Source of the DNA: Dyadobacter sp.
GTDB taxonomy: Bacteria > Bacteroidota > Bacteroidia > Cytophagales > Spirosomataceae
Direction of reading: 5' to 3'
Assembly (NCBI RefSeq): GCF_017744695.1
Contig: NZ_JAGIAS010000001.1
Coordinates: 711,013 to 775,012, forward strand
Length of the DNA stretch: 64,000 bases
The notes beneath the pieces were generated by a model that was given only the letters and a program-made list of their open reading frames with translations, ran no database searches and was not told the DNA's origin. The translations under genes and the position numbers were made by a program. Every line of letters starts with the position of its first letter. Positions within the stretch are counted from its first letter, which is position 1. Positions 33,292 to 42,226 of the stretch are shown here, in pieces.

Positions 33292-33327
33292 GTTAAAAGT
33301 GAGTTATGATTTTGATTGATACCAACT

Positions 33328-35547
33328 TCACTCTTTGAGAAGTTTAAACAATACTTCTCCTTTCTGGGATACAATGGAATAGAGGCCCGGATTCAGGTTC
33401 CGCACATCGAATGTTTTCGCTCCGCCAGATAGCTTCGCGTCGAGAAAAACGCGGTTTCCCCTGATGTCATACAGCAACAGATCATCAGAAATTAAATTAT
33501 TATTGGAATTACTAAGTGTAAAAAAATCGCCGGCCGGATTCGGGTGCGCAACCCAATTACCCTTTCCCTCTCCACACTTCGCTACCATTATCCGGGTTTC
33601 CTGGGTTTTGCCATCGACATCATATTCTTTAATCCGGTAGAATTTAAGTGCAGAAGCGACTTCTACGTCGAAAAAATAATCGTTGGTCGCGTTTGAATTG
33701 CCAAGCGCGCCGACTGTGCCCAAGGCTTCCCATTGCCGGGCATCGTTACTTGCGAGTATTTCAAAATAATCCGCATTCACCTCTTCCGTCGTCTGCCAAC
33801 TCAGCCGCGCATTATTACCACGACATTCGACATCAAACTTGCTGAATGTTACCGGCAGCGGCCCCGAAGTCTTGGTCAGCGTATTGTTCCGTGTGATCAG
33901 CCACACATCCGGGTCAAAAACCACTTCTGTCGCCTCAAAACCCAGATTATCCGCAAAAAATTGCCCATTTACCGTGTTGTTGCATACAACGAGTTTCTCC
34001 TGATTTGTGGCGGTATTCCGGAACAGCAAAGGCACCGGTAATTGAAAGAAGCTCACCGAAGCATGCGATTGCGTCTGGTTCAGTTTCACCTGCACGGAAT
34101 TGCCCACGGGGTACCATTCCACCTGATACGAAGGATACCCCTGTCCGGTAAACCACTGATCGAAAAAATAGGTCAGGTCTTTCCCGCTGGTCGCTTCCAG
34201 GTGACTTTTCAGGTTCGCAGTGGTTGCATAGCCATAAGCCAGCGCGGGGTCATTGATATAATTATGGATCGCCGTAAAAAACGTTGGGTCACCCAGTATC
34301 CAGCGCAGCATGTATAGCAAATGCGAGCCTTTGAGATAACTCAGGCGATTGCTGAAAATCCGGTTGACATCATTGACATTATCCACCCACACAGAGCCGC
34401 CAGGCTGCGACGTAATCGTATTGATCTCATTGGTACGGGTCGTTTTGGTGTTGGCCGGATATTTCGCCTCCGTATAAATGCTGGCGAGGTGCGTCGCGAA
34501 GCCTTCGTTCAGCCAGATATCCTGCCAGCTACCGCAGGTAACCTTGTCGCCAAACCATTGATGACCAAGCTCATGCGCGATGAGCGTCTCGCCCATATTG
34601 ACCATGAAAGAGCACGTCTGGTGCTCCATTCCGCCTCCCCAGCCAAATTGCACATGCCCGTACTTTTCGTTCTTAAATGGGTAGTCGCCAAACAAGTTAC
34701 TGAACTGCACCATCGCATTCAGGGCATTCTGTACACCTCCCTGAAAAGTAACCTGGCTCTCGGGATAGCAGTAGGTTTTGAAAGGCACATTTGTACTACC
34801 TATCAGCACGCTGTTATCGAGTACGTTGTAATTCGTAACCGCAAAAGCTACCAGGTAACTCGCGATCGCGTACCTGTGCTTCCAATGCGTACGGGTTTTC
34901 GACCCGGCTATCGCGGTCTCACTTTTCAATAGCCCGTTGGAAGCGGCTTTATAAATGGCAGAATGGGTAATGTAAACGTCGATCGAATCGGCCTTGTCGT
35001 CGAGCCCGTTTTTGCAGGGCCACCAGTCGCGGCTTCCGTAAGGTTCGCTCAAAGTCCAGATCACGGGCGTTGCAGACGCACCGTGGGTAGTCGCTACGAA
35101 CGGGGTATTGATGGTTGTGGGAGTCCCCTCGTAGCTGATCGTAACCGAATCTCTTTCCCCTTGTGCAAGAGGAGTTTGCAATGTGATCGTCAGTGCATCA
35201 CCGGCATGCACAAAACCGACATTGCTCCCCCGCTGCTGCACGGTCGAAACCGTCAGCACACTCGACAAATCCAGGGTAATACTGTTCCCCGCCGTGTTCA
35301 TCACGAAATGGGACGTCACATTACCTTTGATATAATTCACCGCCGGATCAACCTCCCATTCACAACGATAGTATTTCACATCGAAGTTGTTGGAGGCCAT
35401 TACCCTCAGCCCCCGGGCGTTCATCCGCAGGCCGGCGCTCCTGCTTTCGAGCGCAGCAATATCGGCTGTGGAGAAATCCGAAGCGGGATCCTGGGCCAAT
35501 GCCCATCCGGCGAGCAGCAAAAGCAACGGCAGGAGAGATATTTTCAT
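33328..35547 (-). CDS. M1-family metallopeptidase (aminopeptidase) with T9SS domain
   Basis: 739 residues with signal peptide (MKISLLPLLLLLAGWALAQ). An M1 N-terminal beta domain leads to a thermolysin-like domain with GGMEHQT (exopeptidase loop; GAMEN in classical members), zinc motif HELGHQWFGD at about 323-332 and third ligand Glu in WLNEGFATH. After about 560 comes a beta domain (LPVTFSKFDVECRGNNARLS) shared with neighbouring secreted proteins, then a T9SS C-terminal domain (AHPNPAGDFFTLSN ... GLYSIVSQKGEVLFKLL). It should cleave N-terminal residues from external peptides. Confidence 0.94.
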   Translation of the reverse strand: MKISLLPLLLLLAGWALAQDPASDFSTADIAALESRSAGLRMNARGLRVMASNNFDVKYYRCEWEVDPAVNYIKGNVTSHFVMNTAGNSITLDLSSVLTVSTVQQRGSNVGFVHAGDALTITLQTPLAQGERDSVTISYEGTPTTINTPFVATTHGASATPVIWTLSEPYGSRDWWPCKNGLDDKADSIDVYITHSAIYKAASNGLLKSETAIAGSKTRTHWKHRYAIASYLVAFAVTNYNVLDNSVLIGSTNVPFKTYCYPESQVTFQGGVQNALNAMVQFSNLFGDYPFKNEKYGHVQFGWGGGMEHQTCSFMVNMGETLIAHELGHQWFGDKVTCGSWQDIWLNEGFATHLASIYTEAKYPANTKTTRTNEINTITSQPGGSVWVDNVNDVNRIFSNRLSYLKGSHLLYMLRWILGDPTFFTAIHNYINDPALAYGYATTANLKSHLEATSGKDLTYFFDQWFTGQGYPSYQVEWYPVGNSVQVKLNQTQSHASVSFFQLPVPLLFRNTATNQEKLVVCNNTVNGQFFADNLGFEATEVVFDPDVWLITRNNTLTKTSGPLPVTFSKFDVECRGNNARLSWQTTEEVNADYFEILASNDARQWEALGTVGALGNSNATNDYFFDVEVASALKFYRIKEYDVDGKTQETRIMVAKCGEGKGNWVAHPNPAGDFFTLSNSNNNLISDDLLLYDIRGNRVFLDAKLSGGAKTFDVRNLNPGLYSIVSQKGEVLFKLLKE

Positions 35548-35652
35548 AGCGCGTATTATTCTGTAAGTACATCACTGTCAATACGCTAACTTAACCATTT
35601 ACCGACAATTCTCTCCCGTTTTCCCGTCAAATGTGCAAACGGCCGGTTTCAG

Positions 35653-36357
35653 TCAAAGGGTGGCGAGGTTACCGCAAAATCCGAGCAGCCTTTGCAGGTC
35701 GCCGGCACTATCGAAATTGACCCGGTTCTCACGCAGGTAGCGGGCGACCTGACGCCGGTTGCGTCCGTACACATGCAGGAAGCTCTTGCGCGACGCGGGA
35801 TGCACAACCCGGTTCTGATCGATCAGAAAATAGGCGGGTTTCATCCTCCACCGCTGGCCGGAAGCATTGTTTTCCCATTGAACATGCCCGCCTTGATTGG
35901 TTACCATTTGCACATGCGCAGCGTTTCCTTCCGAAGCAGAAAAATGCTGTCCCGAATAGCTGAGGCTGTTCCCCAAAAGTTTAGGCTGCGTACGCACAGC
36001 CAGCTGGGCCCGTCCCGCCATACCGATCACTTCCATATCCGAATGGGTCTCGGTCAGGACAAAGCGGCGCTCTCCTATTTCGACGTAATCAATCAGGTAT
36101 TTGCCTGTAAACAGGAGCGTATCCGGGTTGAGAAACTGCACCTGACCATTCTGAAAGTGATAATTCAGGAATGCATCGCGTTTTGTGCCATTCCTGAAAT
36201 AAACCCTTCCTTTAAGAAACGTGGGAAACAGGTAAGCGGACTTTTTTTCCTGGGCATTTTCGCACACGAGTGGAGCCATTCGTCCGGCGACGTTTAGCCG
36301 CACGTTCATCGATAGCATTGGATGGATCAACAGAGAAGCAAGGAGTATAGTTTTCAT
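35653..36357 (-). CDS. Secreted hypothetical protein
   Basis: 234 residues, N-terminal export signal (MKTILLASLLIHPMLS). The first half has a strand-rich block (GRVYFRNGTKRDAFLNYHFQ, QVQFLNPDTLLFTGKYLIDY), the second a region rich in Arg ending in FLHVYGRNRRQVARYLRENR and a final helix. The two parts resemble proteins of Bacteroidota that sense or bind at the envelope, but no family is recognised. It is separated from the M1 peptidase gene by about 105 bp. Confidence 0.65.
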   Translation of the reverse strand: MKTILLASLLIHPMLSMNVRLNVAGRMAPLVCENAQEKKSAYLFPTFLKGRVYFRNGTKRDAFLNYHFQNGQVQFLNPDTLLFTGKYLIDYVEIGERRFVLTETHSDMEVIGMAGRAQLAVRTQPKLLGNSLSYSGQHFSASEGNAAHVQMVTNQGGHVQWENNASGQRWRMKPAYFLIDQNRVVHPASRKSFLHVYGRNRRQVARYLRENRVNFDSAGDLQRLLGFCGNLATL

Positions 36358-36695
36358 AGCGGTTCCGGGATAGTCATCGGTGATACAACTTCTGAATGAA
36401 AGATGCTATCAGCTCATTTCCATACCCTTGGATGTTTTCTATTTTTTATACTAAGTTCACCACAGTGACTTTTATGAACCTGCCCGTAGACATTGTGAAG
36501 AATTTTTCTACAACCTATTGTTTAAAATTCACCGAAATTTCAAATTTTTAGTAATATTACTACTACATATCGATTTCAAAACGTATATATTGCCGTTCAA
36601 ACGGCGTTGTATTGCTAACCAACGTTATTTAACCATTCAAAATGAGGTCAACGGCACGGTTTTGGTGCCATTAATGGCCTACATCAAAGGAACGA
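36358..36695. other. A/T-rich divergent intergenic region
   Basis: 338 bp between divergent hypothetical genes. A 12-bp palindrome AGTAATATTACT at 36550-36561 is the only structure noted. An open frame at 36518-36841 overlaps the next gene in another frame and is not supported. Confidence 0.5.
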
Positions 36696-37079
36696 ATGAT
36701 GGAAATCGGAACAATCAAGGCGGTACATATCTATACCCACCGACGATTATATGTTACGGCCGAACTGGAATTGAACCTGAAAGGAGTGAAATACACATTT
36801 GGTGGGCACGACGTCTTTCTGTCGGGTATGCATGGTGGTGAGTCTTCGGACTCGCCGTATTTGGGCAGATTCTTGTTCAGGTGCATGCAGGTGTGCCGGG
36901 TCGACAACTGGGATCAGCTAAAAAGCTCGAAAGTACTCGTTGAAATTCAACACGGCAGGGTGGTAGCAATCGCTGACACCTCCGGCGATAACTGGTTCAA
37001 CCCAACCAAAGAATTCGGGGTAATGGATCTTGAAAAAGAGCAGATCGAATCTGCTTTCAGGGATAATTCCAAACCTTAG
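36696..37079 (+). CDS. Hypothetical protein, 127 aa
   Basis: 127 residues starting with two adjacent ATG codons (36696, 36699); either may be used. There is no signal peptide or membrane helix, so it should be cytoplasmic. Compact mixed alpha/beta pattern: RRLYVTAELELNLKGVKYTF, GESSDSPYLGRFLFRCMQVC, SKVLVEIQHGRVVAIADTSG and an acidic C-terminal helix. No family was recognised. It lies between divergent and convergent small genes with no clear operon partner. Confidence 0.6.
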   Translation: MMEIGTIKAVHIYTHRRLYVTAELELNLKGVKYTFGGHDVFLSGMHGGESSDSPYLGRFLFRCMQVCRVDNWDQLKSSKVLVEIQHGRVVAIADTSGDNWFNPTKEFGVMDLEKEQIESAFRDNSKP

Positions 37080-37108
37080 GGACACCTGAATCTCCCTCTT
37101 CACAGCTG

Positions 37109-37303
37109 CTATTCCAACCTGACTTCATACGTATCGTTCTCGCATTTCTTGGGCATGGCCAGTTCCAGGTGCTCCTTCTGGTTCACACGCAGGTAATTTT
37201 CGATCGCGAGTACCGCATCATTCTCGGACTCCGCCCCGGACACCGTCAGAATCACTCCCGGTTCCAACCGTCCTGTCTCATCACGATTTGTTATGCTTGG
37301 CAT
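37109..37303 (-). CDS. Small hypothetical protein, 64 aa
   Basis: 64 residues, acidic, no signal peptide. LEPGVILTVSGAESENDAVL and YEVRLE give a small alpha/beta pattern. It sits convergent with the 127-aa gene (29 bp apart) and is listed because codon usage and amino-acid composition look normal; no family known. Confidence 0.5.
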   Translation of the reverse strand: MPSITNRDETGRLEPGVILTVSGAESENDAVLAIENYLRVNQKEHLELAMPKKCENDTYEVRLE

Positions 37304-37423
37304 GGTTAGTTGTTTTTTGGTTGGGGTAGTTGCTTTAAAATTGTGCCAGGCTAGTTTCCCAGGCGTTAAATAAAGCCGGGCACCAAATGCCCGGCTGCTA
37401 CACTTGCGCTGATTTGAAATGCA

Positions 37424-38005
37424 TTACGGTATCTTACCAGGCGTGGTAGAGCTGCCCGGTACTGTCGACGACGGGATGGTCGTGCTCTGCGGTACTTGCG
37501 CCGGCTCGGTGGTTGTACCCGGGATCGTGCTTCTCGGTACATTGCTATTGTTGGGATTGGAGCTTTGCGGCACATTTCCCGGCATATTTGTCCGCGGTAC
37601 GGCATTCGGGTCGGTCGGGGTTACGGGAACGGCCGATGGCTGCGTGGTAGCGCCCGGCGTGGTAGCGCTGCTTGGTACGGTGCTGGACGGCAAGGTCGAT
37701 GGCTGTGTCGTCGTATTCGGCACGGTAGTCGGCGACGGCTGCGTCACGGTGCTACCCGGCTTCGCGGCACCAGGCAGGTCGGATGGCTGCACGATGGCGC
37801 CGGGGACCGTTTTAGGCTGCGTGGTATTGCCCGGGTAAGTCGATGGCTGCGTCGTACCCGGAACCGTGGCCGGCTGTGTGCTGGTGGGCGTGGTAGCGCC
37901 AGGCGTTGTAGCCGGCGTGGTCGTCTGTGCAAAAGCTGCGGCACTTCCGAAGACAACACTACCGAAGACAGCCAATGCAATGATATTCAACTTCAGAGCT
38001 TTCAT
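37424..38005 (-). CDS. Secreted Pro/Thr-rich repeat protein
   Basis: 193 residues. A clear signal peptide (MKALKLNIIALAVFGSVVFG to AAAFAQ) is followed almost entirely by degenerate units of 7-12 residues of the form TxPGxTTQPSxxPG (for example ATVPGTTQPSTYPGNTTQPK). The composition predicts an extended, disordered chain, perhaps a surface or periplasmic spacer and a possible target for Ser/Thr O-glycosylation. The DNA is a GC-rich imperfect minisatellite, so length variation between strains is likely. No domain or partner is visible. Confidence 0.75.
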   Translation of the reverse strand: MKALKLNIIALAVFGSVVFGSAAAFAQTTTPATTPGATTPTSTQPATVPGTTQPSTYPGNTTQPKTVPGAIVQPSDLPGAAKPGSTVTQPSPTTVPNTTTQPSTLPSSTVPSSATTPGATTQPSAVPVTPTDPNAVPRTNMPGNVPQSSNPNNSNVPRSTIPGTTTEPAQVPQSTTIPSSTVPGSSTTPGKIP

Positions 38006-38203
38006 GACGATGTATGTTTAGTTGATGATTCATTTTCCGTTATGTGGTCACAGCGGAAAAAGAATCGTACCAGAAGTATACACCGGGTATTAAATTTGAT
38101 GCTTTGCAGGTGTGCATCGCGGGGTCTTTCAGTTTGTCTCAAACACCCCCCGAAATAGACGTTTTTACACTCGTTGTTTCCCCGATTTATTCGTGAGTTT
38201 TGT

Positions 38204-39001
38204 ATGAAACTAAATCCAGAAACAATGGAAAAGCAATTGGACACCATGGCCAACCGCTTGGAGGAAAGCCTCGCAACGCACAGGGTCGTTTCGCAGGAAG
38301 AATGGACCAAAGCGCGGAAGGATCTGCTTAAAAAAGAAAAGGAACTTACCCGGCTCAACGATGAGCTCAGCCGCCAGCGGCGGGAGCTGCCGTGGGTGAA
38401 GGTCGACAAATCCTACATTTTCGACAGCACTGAAGGAAAACTGTGGCTGCCGGACCTCTTTTACGGCAAAAGCCAGCTGATCATTTACCATTTCATGTTC
38501 GCTCCGGAATGGGAAGAAGGCTGCCCGGGCTGCTCGTTCCTTTCCGACCACATCGACGGCGCCAACCTGCATTTGCAACACCACGATGTTTCGGTAGTGG
38601 TTGTTTCCCGAGCCCCGTTGGAAAAACTGCTCGCATTCAAAAAGCGAATGGGATGGAAATTCAACTGGGTCTCGTCCTACGGCAGCGACTTCAATTACGA
38701 TTACCAGGCATCGTTCACCAGTGAGCAACTCAAAAACGGTACGATCTACTATAATTTCGAATATGCCAAACATGATGAAGGCACCGAATCACCAGGGACC
38801 AGCGTGTTTTACAAGGACCGGACAGGCAACATTTTCCACACTTATTCGAGTTATTCCCGCGGCGGCGACATACTCATCGGCGCACATAACTACCTAGACC
38901 TCACACCAAAAGGAAGAAACGAGGACGGCATTATGGACTGGATGCGTCACCACGACAAATATGAAGATTTCAAAGGCGATCAGGGCAGCTGCTGCCATTA
39001 A
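38204..39001 (+). CDS. DUF899-family thioredoxin-fold protein
   Basis: 265 residues from ATG 38204; a further ATG at 38225 is possible and upstream codons were rejected. It fits the DUF899/AhpC-like family: SQEEWTKARKDLLKKEKELTRLNDELS at the N-terminus, ELPWVKVDKSYIF, then a thioredoxin-like core (QLIIYHFMFAPEWEEGCPGC) with a CPGC motif, DISWVVVSRAPLEKL-type strands, and a C-terminal GIMDWMRHHDKYEDF. The function of the family is not settled. The stop is followed by a strong hairpin (39050-39076). Confidence 0.9.
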   Translation: MKLNPETMEKQLDTMANRLEESLATHRVVSQEEWTKARKDLLKKEKELTRLNDELSRQRRELPWVKVDKSYIFDSTEGKLWLPDLFYGKSQLIIYHFMFAPEWEEGCPGCSFLSDHIDGANLHLQHHDVSVVVVSRAPLEKLLAFKKRMGWKFNWVSSYGSDFNYDYQASFTSEQLKNGTIYYNFEYAKHDEGTESPGTSVFYKDRTGNIFHTYSSYSRGGDILIGAHNYLDLTPKGRNEDGIMDWMRHHDKYEDFKGDQGSCCH

Positions 39002-39049
39002 CAACAGTCTCCCGCGTCTGTTCCGTTACTTAATGGTCAGAACTCTCGA

Positions 39050-39076
39050 GGCGCTCCTGAAAATAACAGGAGCGCC
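39050..39076 (+). terminator. Terminator hairpin after the DUF899 gene
   Basis: GGCGCTCCT (39050-39058) and AGGAGCGCC (39068-39076) form a perfect 9-bp GC-rich stem with a 9-nt loop, 48 bp after the stop codon, followed by an A/T-rich stretch. Confidence 0.75.
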
Positions 39077-39090
39077 CTAATTCATATTTA

Positions 39091-39143
39091 TTCCTCCTTC
39101 CTCCTTTCTCCCTTTCCTCCTTCCTCCTTTTTCCCTCCTCCCT
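39091..39143. repeat. 53-bp uninterrupted polypyrimidine tract
   Basis: Every base from 39091 to 39143 on the plus strand is C or T, built from TTCCTCC and CTCCTTT units. It lies between a terminator and the PQQ dehydrogenase start. Such tracts can form triplex DNA and slip during replication. Confidence 0.85.
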
Positions 39144-39241
39144 GACAATAGTAAAACGCAACACAAAATGACTTTACAGCATGAGTATCAATGCTATCTC
39201 ACACATCCTGAACCTTACGAAGAAGCGTTGCTTCACCCTTT

Positions 39242-41419
39242 ATGTTTGGAATTAACCCAATCCCAAAACACACGAAGAGCCTGATCATTCTTCCTGCTAT
39301 CGCTGCATTTGCCGGACTGGTAGCCTATCAGAACCGCGAGCAAACCGACCGCTCATGGAGTATTTACAAAGCCGACGCTGAAAGCACCAGCTATTCTGCA
39401 TTAGATCAGATCAACACCTCAAATGTAGACCGCCTGCAACTCGCCTGGACGCATTCCTACACCGACATGAAGGACGGTAGCCGGGCCGGCAGCAGCGAAT
39501 GCAATCCGATTATCGTCGACGGCGTCATGTACACCACGTCCGCAAAACACTGGGCCTATGCCATTAATGCCCAAACCGGCGAGCAGCTCTGGTCATTCGA
39601 CCCGTTTGAGGGGGCAGAGGGCGGCGGGGTTAGCCGCGGAGTTACCTATTGGGAAGGTGTGGACCGATCTGGCGCACCGGACAAACGTATTCTCTTCACC
39701 GGCGGCGACAACCTTTTTGCGCTCGATGCACGCACGGGGAAACCCGTTCCGGGGTTCGGGGAAAATGGTCGCGTAAGCATGAATGTGGGCCTGCGCGACG
39801 ATCCCGCGACCATTTCAGTAATCCCGACCTCACCCGGCATTGTTTACAAGGATTTGTTGATCATGGGGGCCGAAGTCTCCGAACTGTACGGCGCGCAGCC
39901 CGGTTATATCCGCGCCTATAATTGTAAAACCGGCAAATTGGAATGGACATTTCACACGATCCCGCTACCTGGCGAACCCCGTTACGAAACCTGGCCGAAA
40001 GACGCCTACAAATATGCAGGGGGCGTCAACGATTGGGCAGGCATGAGCCTCGACACCCACCGCGGCATCGTTTTTCTGGCATTGGGCTCACCATCCTATG
40101 ATTTTTACGGGGCCGACCGCAAAGGCAATAACCTCTACGGCAACAGCGTGGTAGCACTCGATGCCGCGACTGGCAAGTACATTTGGCACTACCAGCTCGT
40201 CCACCACGATCTGTGGGACTATGACTTGCCTGCGCCACCCAACCTGGTAACCGTCAACCGCGACGGGAAACAGATCGATGCCGTAGCACAGGTCACCAAG
40301 CATGGATTTATATTTGTTTTTAACCGCGAAACCGGCGAGCCGCTGTTCCCGATCGAGGAACGGAAAGTACCCGCTTCCCGCATCCCGGGAGAAGAAACAT
40401 CTCCTACCCAGCCTTTTCCGTTAAAGCCCAGACCCTTCGCGCGGCAATGGATGACCGAATCGGATTTAACGCACTATACCGATGCTGGCCACGACTCGAT
40501 CGTTAAAAAATTCCGCTCGATGCGCTATGAGGGCCTGTTTACGCCACCGGATCTCAAAGGTACATTGATGCTCCCCGGTTCCCGCGGCGGTGCGGAATGG
40601 GGCGGTGCCGCATACGACCCGGCCTCAACAGTACTTTTCGTCAAATCCAATGACTCCCCTGAAATCCAGTCGATGAAAAAAGTGGATCCGGAACAGGAGG
40701 CCAAAGATCAGACCGTTTACGACCAGGGCAAAACAGTGTACATGACCTACTGCGTGGCCTGCCACGGCAAGGATAAAAATGGGGATGAACCCAATTACCC
40801 GTCGCTGATTGGCCTGCGCAACCGTATGACGCGCGAAGCGGCCTTGGACAAGATCAAAAAAGGAGGTGGCAAGATGCCGGCGTTCGCCTCGGCGATCAAG
40901 AGCAAGGAGAAGGGCATCATTGCATTCCTTTACGACCGCCCGCAGAATTCGGCCAAGGTGACCAAACAAGAGACGGGCCAAACTCAAAAAGGCGCTGACA
41001 AATACCTGAACCTGACTGCCTACGGCCATTTCCGGGATCCGCAGGGTAACCCCGCCTTGCGCCCGCCATGGGGAACGCTCAATGCAATCAACCTCAGTAC
41101 GGGCGACTATGAATGGCAGATACCGCTGGGTAACGACGAAAAACGTCAGGAAAACGGCGGCCCGGAAACCGGCCAGGAAGGTTCCGCCGGGCCAATCGTC
41201 ACGGCAGGCGGCCTGATCTTCATCAGCGGCACCCAGGACCGCAAACTCCGCGCTTTCGACAAAAAAACCGGTAAGCTCGTCTGGCAAACCACGCTCCCGG
41301 GTGTTGCCAACGCCACCGCATGTACCTACATGAGCGGCGGCAAGCAATACGTAGCACTCTCCGTCGGCGGCACGAAGGAAAACCCATCGGGCGCTGTGAT
41401 GGCGTTCAGATTGCCTTGA
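39242..41419 (+). CDS. PQQ-dependent dehydrogenase with cytochrome c domain
   Basis: 725 residues. An N-terminal hydrophobic segment (SLIILPAIAAFAGLVAYQ) exports or anchors it. An eight-bladed quinoprotein propeller follows (WSIYKADAESTSYSALDQIN; the W-docking blades QTGEQLWSFDPF, TGKLEWTFHT, TGKYIWHYQLVHHDLWDYD). A cytochrome c domain is inserted at about 490-580, shown by CVACHG for haem and MPAF for the axial Met. The arrangement matches membrane-attached glucose dehydrogenase-like enzymes that oxidise sugars or alcohols in the periplasm and pass electrons through haem c. The exact substrate cannot be read. PQQ synthesis genes are not in the window. Confidence 0.92.
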   Translation: MFGINPIPKHTKSLIILPAIAAFAGLVAYQNREQTDRSWSIYKADAESTSYSALDQINTSNVDRLQLAWTHSYTDMKDGSRAGSSECNPIIVDGVMYTTSAKHWAYAINAQTGEQLWSFDPFEGAEGGGVSRGVTYWEGVDRSGAPDKRILFTGGDNLFALDARTGKPVPGFGENGRVSMNVGLRDDPATISVIPTSPGIVYKDLLIMGAEVSELYGAQPGYIRAYNCKTGKLEWTFHTIPLPGEPRYETWPKDAYKYAGGVNDWAGMSLDTHRGIVFLALGSPSYDFYGADRKGNNLYGNSVVALDAATGKYIWHYQLVHHDLWDYDLPAPPNLVTVNRDGKQIDAVAQVTKHGFIFVFNRETGEPLFPIEERKVPASRIPGEETSPTQPFPLKPRPFARQWMTESDLTHYTDAGHDSIVKKFRSMRYEGLFTPPDLKGTLMLPGSRGGAEWGGAAYDPASTVLFVKSNDSPEIQSMKKVDPEQEAKDQTVYDQGKTVYMTYCVACHGKDKNGDEPNYPSLIGLRNRMTREAALDKIKKGGGKMPAFASAIKSKEKGIIAFLYDRPQNSAKVTKQETGQTQKGADKYLNLTAYGHFRDPQGNPALRPPWGTLNAINLSTGDYEWQIPLGNDEKRQENGGPETGQEGSAGPIVTAGGLIFISGTQDRKLRAFDKKTGKLVWQTTLPGVANATACTYMSGGKQYVALSVGGTKENPSGAVMAFRLP

Positions 41420-41423
41420 TATA

Positions 41424-41458
41424 GTAAATGCCCGGACTATATCCATCCGGGCATTTAC
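41424..41458. terminator. Perfect 13-bp stem hairpin after the PQQ dehydrogenase gene
   Basis: GTAAATGCCCGGA (41424-41436) and TCCGGGCATTTAC (41446-41458) pair perfectly around a 9-nt loop, 4 bp after the stop. It lies between convergent transcripts and may stop both. The decayed PIN-toxin frame runs into it. Confidence 0.75.
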
Positions 41459-41464
41459 AAAATT

Positions 41465-41521
41465 CGGTACTGGATAAGAATAAATCAGAATATTGCTATC
41501 CAGAAATATCCTTTCATTCAT
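41465..41521 (-). pseudogene. Remnant of a PIN-domain toxin (N-terminal codons only)
   Basis: ATG 41521 begins MNERIFLDSNILIYSYP, the first strand of a PIN domain with its catalytic Asp, 57 bp downstream of a typical antitoxin. Beyond about 17 codons the frame enters the terminator hairpin and then the antisense of the PQQ dehydrogenase, with no PIN sequence. The rest of the toxin is therefore deleted. The frame stays open by chance to 40625. Confidence 0.65.
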
Positions 41522-41578
41522 TAGCTTCCTCGCGGTTAAATTGATACCCTCGTGTATCGATTGAAACCGCGTTGAACG

Positions 41579-41716
41579 TCACTGCTTTCCTCTTATCTTT
41601 TCCTCCTCTGCTCGATTCTTTTCAAATGCGATCACTTCGATCTCCTTCCCGATATACTTTTCTGGAATATCGAACGAAATGGATGCTTTATCCGGCCTGA
41701 CAATTGTCCTTATCAT
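41579..41716 (-). CDS. Antitoxin-like small protein (partner of decayed PIN toxin)
   Basis: 45 residues from ATG 41716 (MIRTIVRPDKASISFDIPEK). The short beta-rich N-terminus with YIGKEIEVIAFEKNRAEEE is the form of small Bacteroidota antitoxins encoded before PIN toxins. An upstream in-frame start at 41761 would add 15 unlike residues. The toxin that should follow is truncated, so this is probably an orphan antitoxin. Confidence 0.6.
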   Translation of the reverse strand: MIRTIVRPDKASISFDIPEKYIGKEIEVIAFEKNRAEEEKIRGKQ

Positions 41717-41824
41717 TGTGTGATAGTGTTTAATCAAAACAACTATCTCAAATTTAACCAATAAAATGCATTACTATATCAATCATAAACACTCCACCGA
41801 GCTTCGATTTTCGAAGTACACCGA

Positions 41825-42190
41825 TTAATTAGCAACCGTCACTTTCCCAGGCAAAAAAATCGAAGCATCGCGCAGGAATGCTGCGATCCAGATCAGGGCT
41901 AGCGGGAGTACGGCGTTGAATGCGGTGCCGTGCGACAATTCCGTAGCAATGGCACCGGCAAAGTAGCATGTCAACAGGATAAAACCGATTTTCATGGTTT
42001 TCGGGTAAACGAAAAGGGCTGTAAAACCGATTTCCATCAGGCCAAGCGGAACGAGATAGCTCCCTACCCCGACTTCGGAGAGCTTTTCAAGCATTTCGGG
42101 GCTTTGGCTCAGCTTCATTACGCCGCCGAGCACCGGCAATAGCGACGCCAGGGCAGTGAGGACGATTGTGGTGATTTTCTTTGCTTTCAT
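41825..42190 (-). CDS. DoxX-like four-helix membrane protein
   Basis: 121 residues with four predicted membrane helices: ITTIVLTALASLLPVLGGVM, YLVPLGLMEIGFTALFVYP, MKIGFILLTCYFAGAIATEL and FNAVLPLALIWIAAFL. This is the DoxX/DoxD-like family pattern (the GxxK motif VMKLSQSPEM follows helix 1). Function is poorly defined; relatives are linked to thiol/quinone redox balance. It is divergent from an HxlR regulator gene 99 bp away, which probably controls it. Confidence 0.85.
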   Translation of the reverse strand: MKAKKITTIVLTALASLLPVLGGVMKLSQSPEMLEKLSEVGVGSYLVPLGLMEIGFTALFVYPKTMKIGFILLTCYFAGAIATELSHGTAFNAVLPLALIWIAAFLRDASIFLPGKVTVAN

Positions 42191-42226
42191 GTCTGTTTTG
42201 ATTTTTTGTCAAAACTAGGTACCTTT

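Noticed and set aside
36518-36841. 107-codon plus-strand open frame overlapping the 127-aa gene
   Set aside because: It overlaps a better-composed frame and has no signal or family feature.
40625-41521. 298-codon minus-strand open frame opposite the PQQ dehydrogenase
   Set aside because: Only the first 17 codons look like protein (PIN start). The remainder is antisense of a well-supported gene, so it is treated as a truncated toxin.
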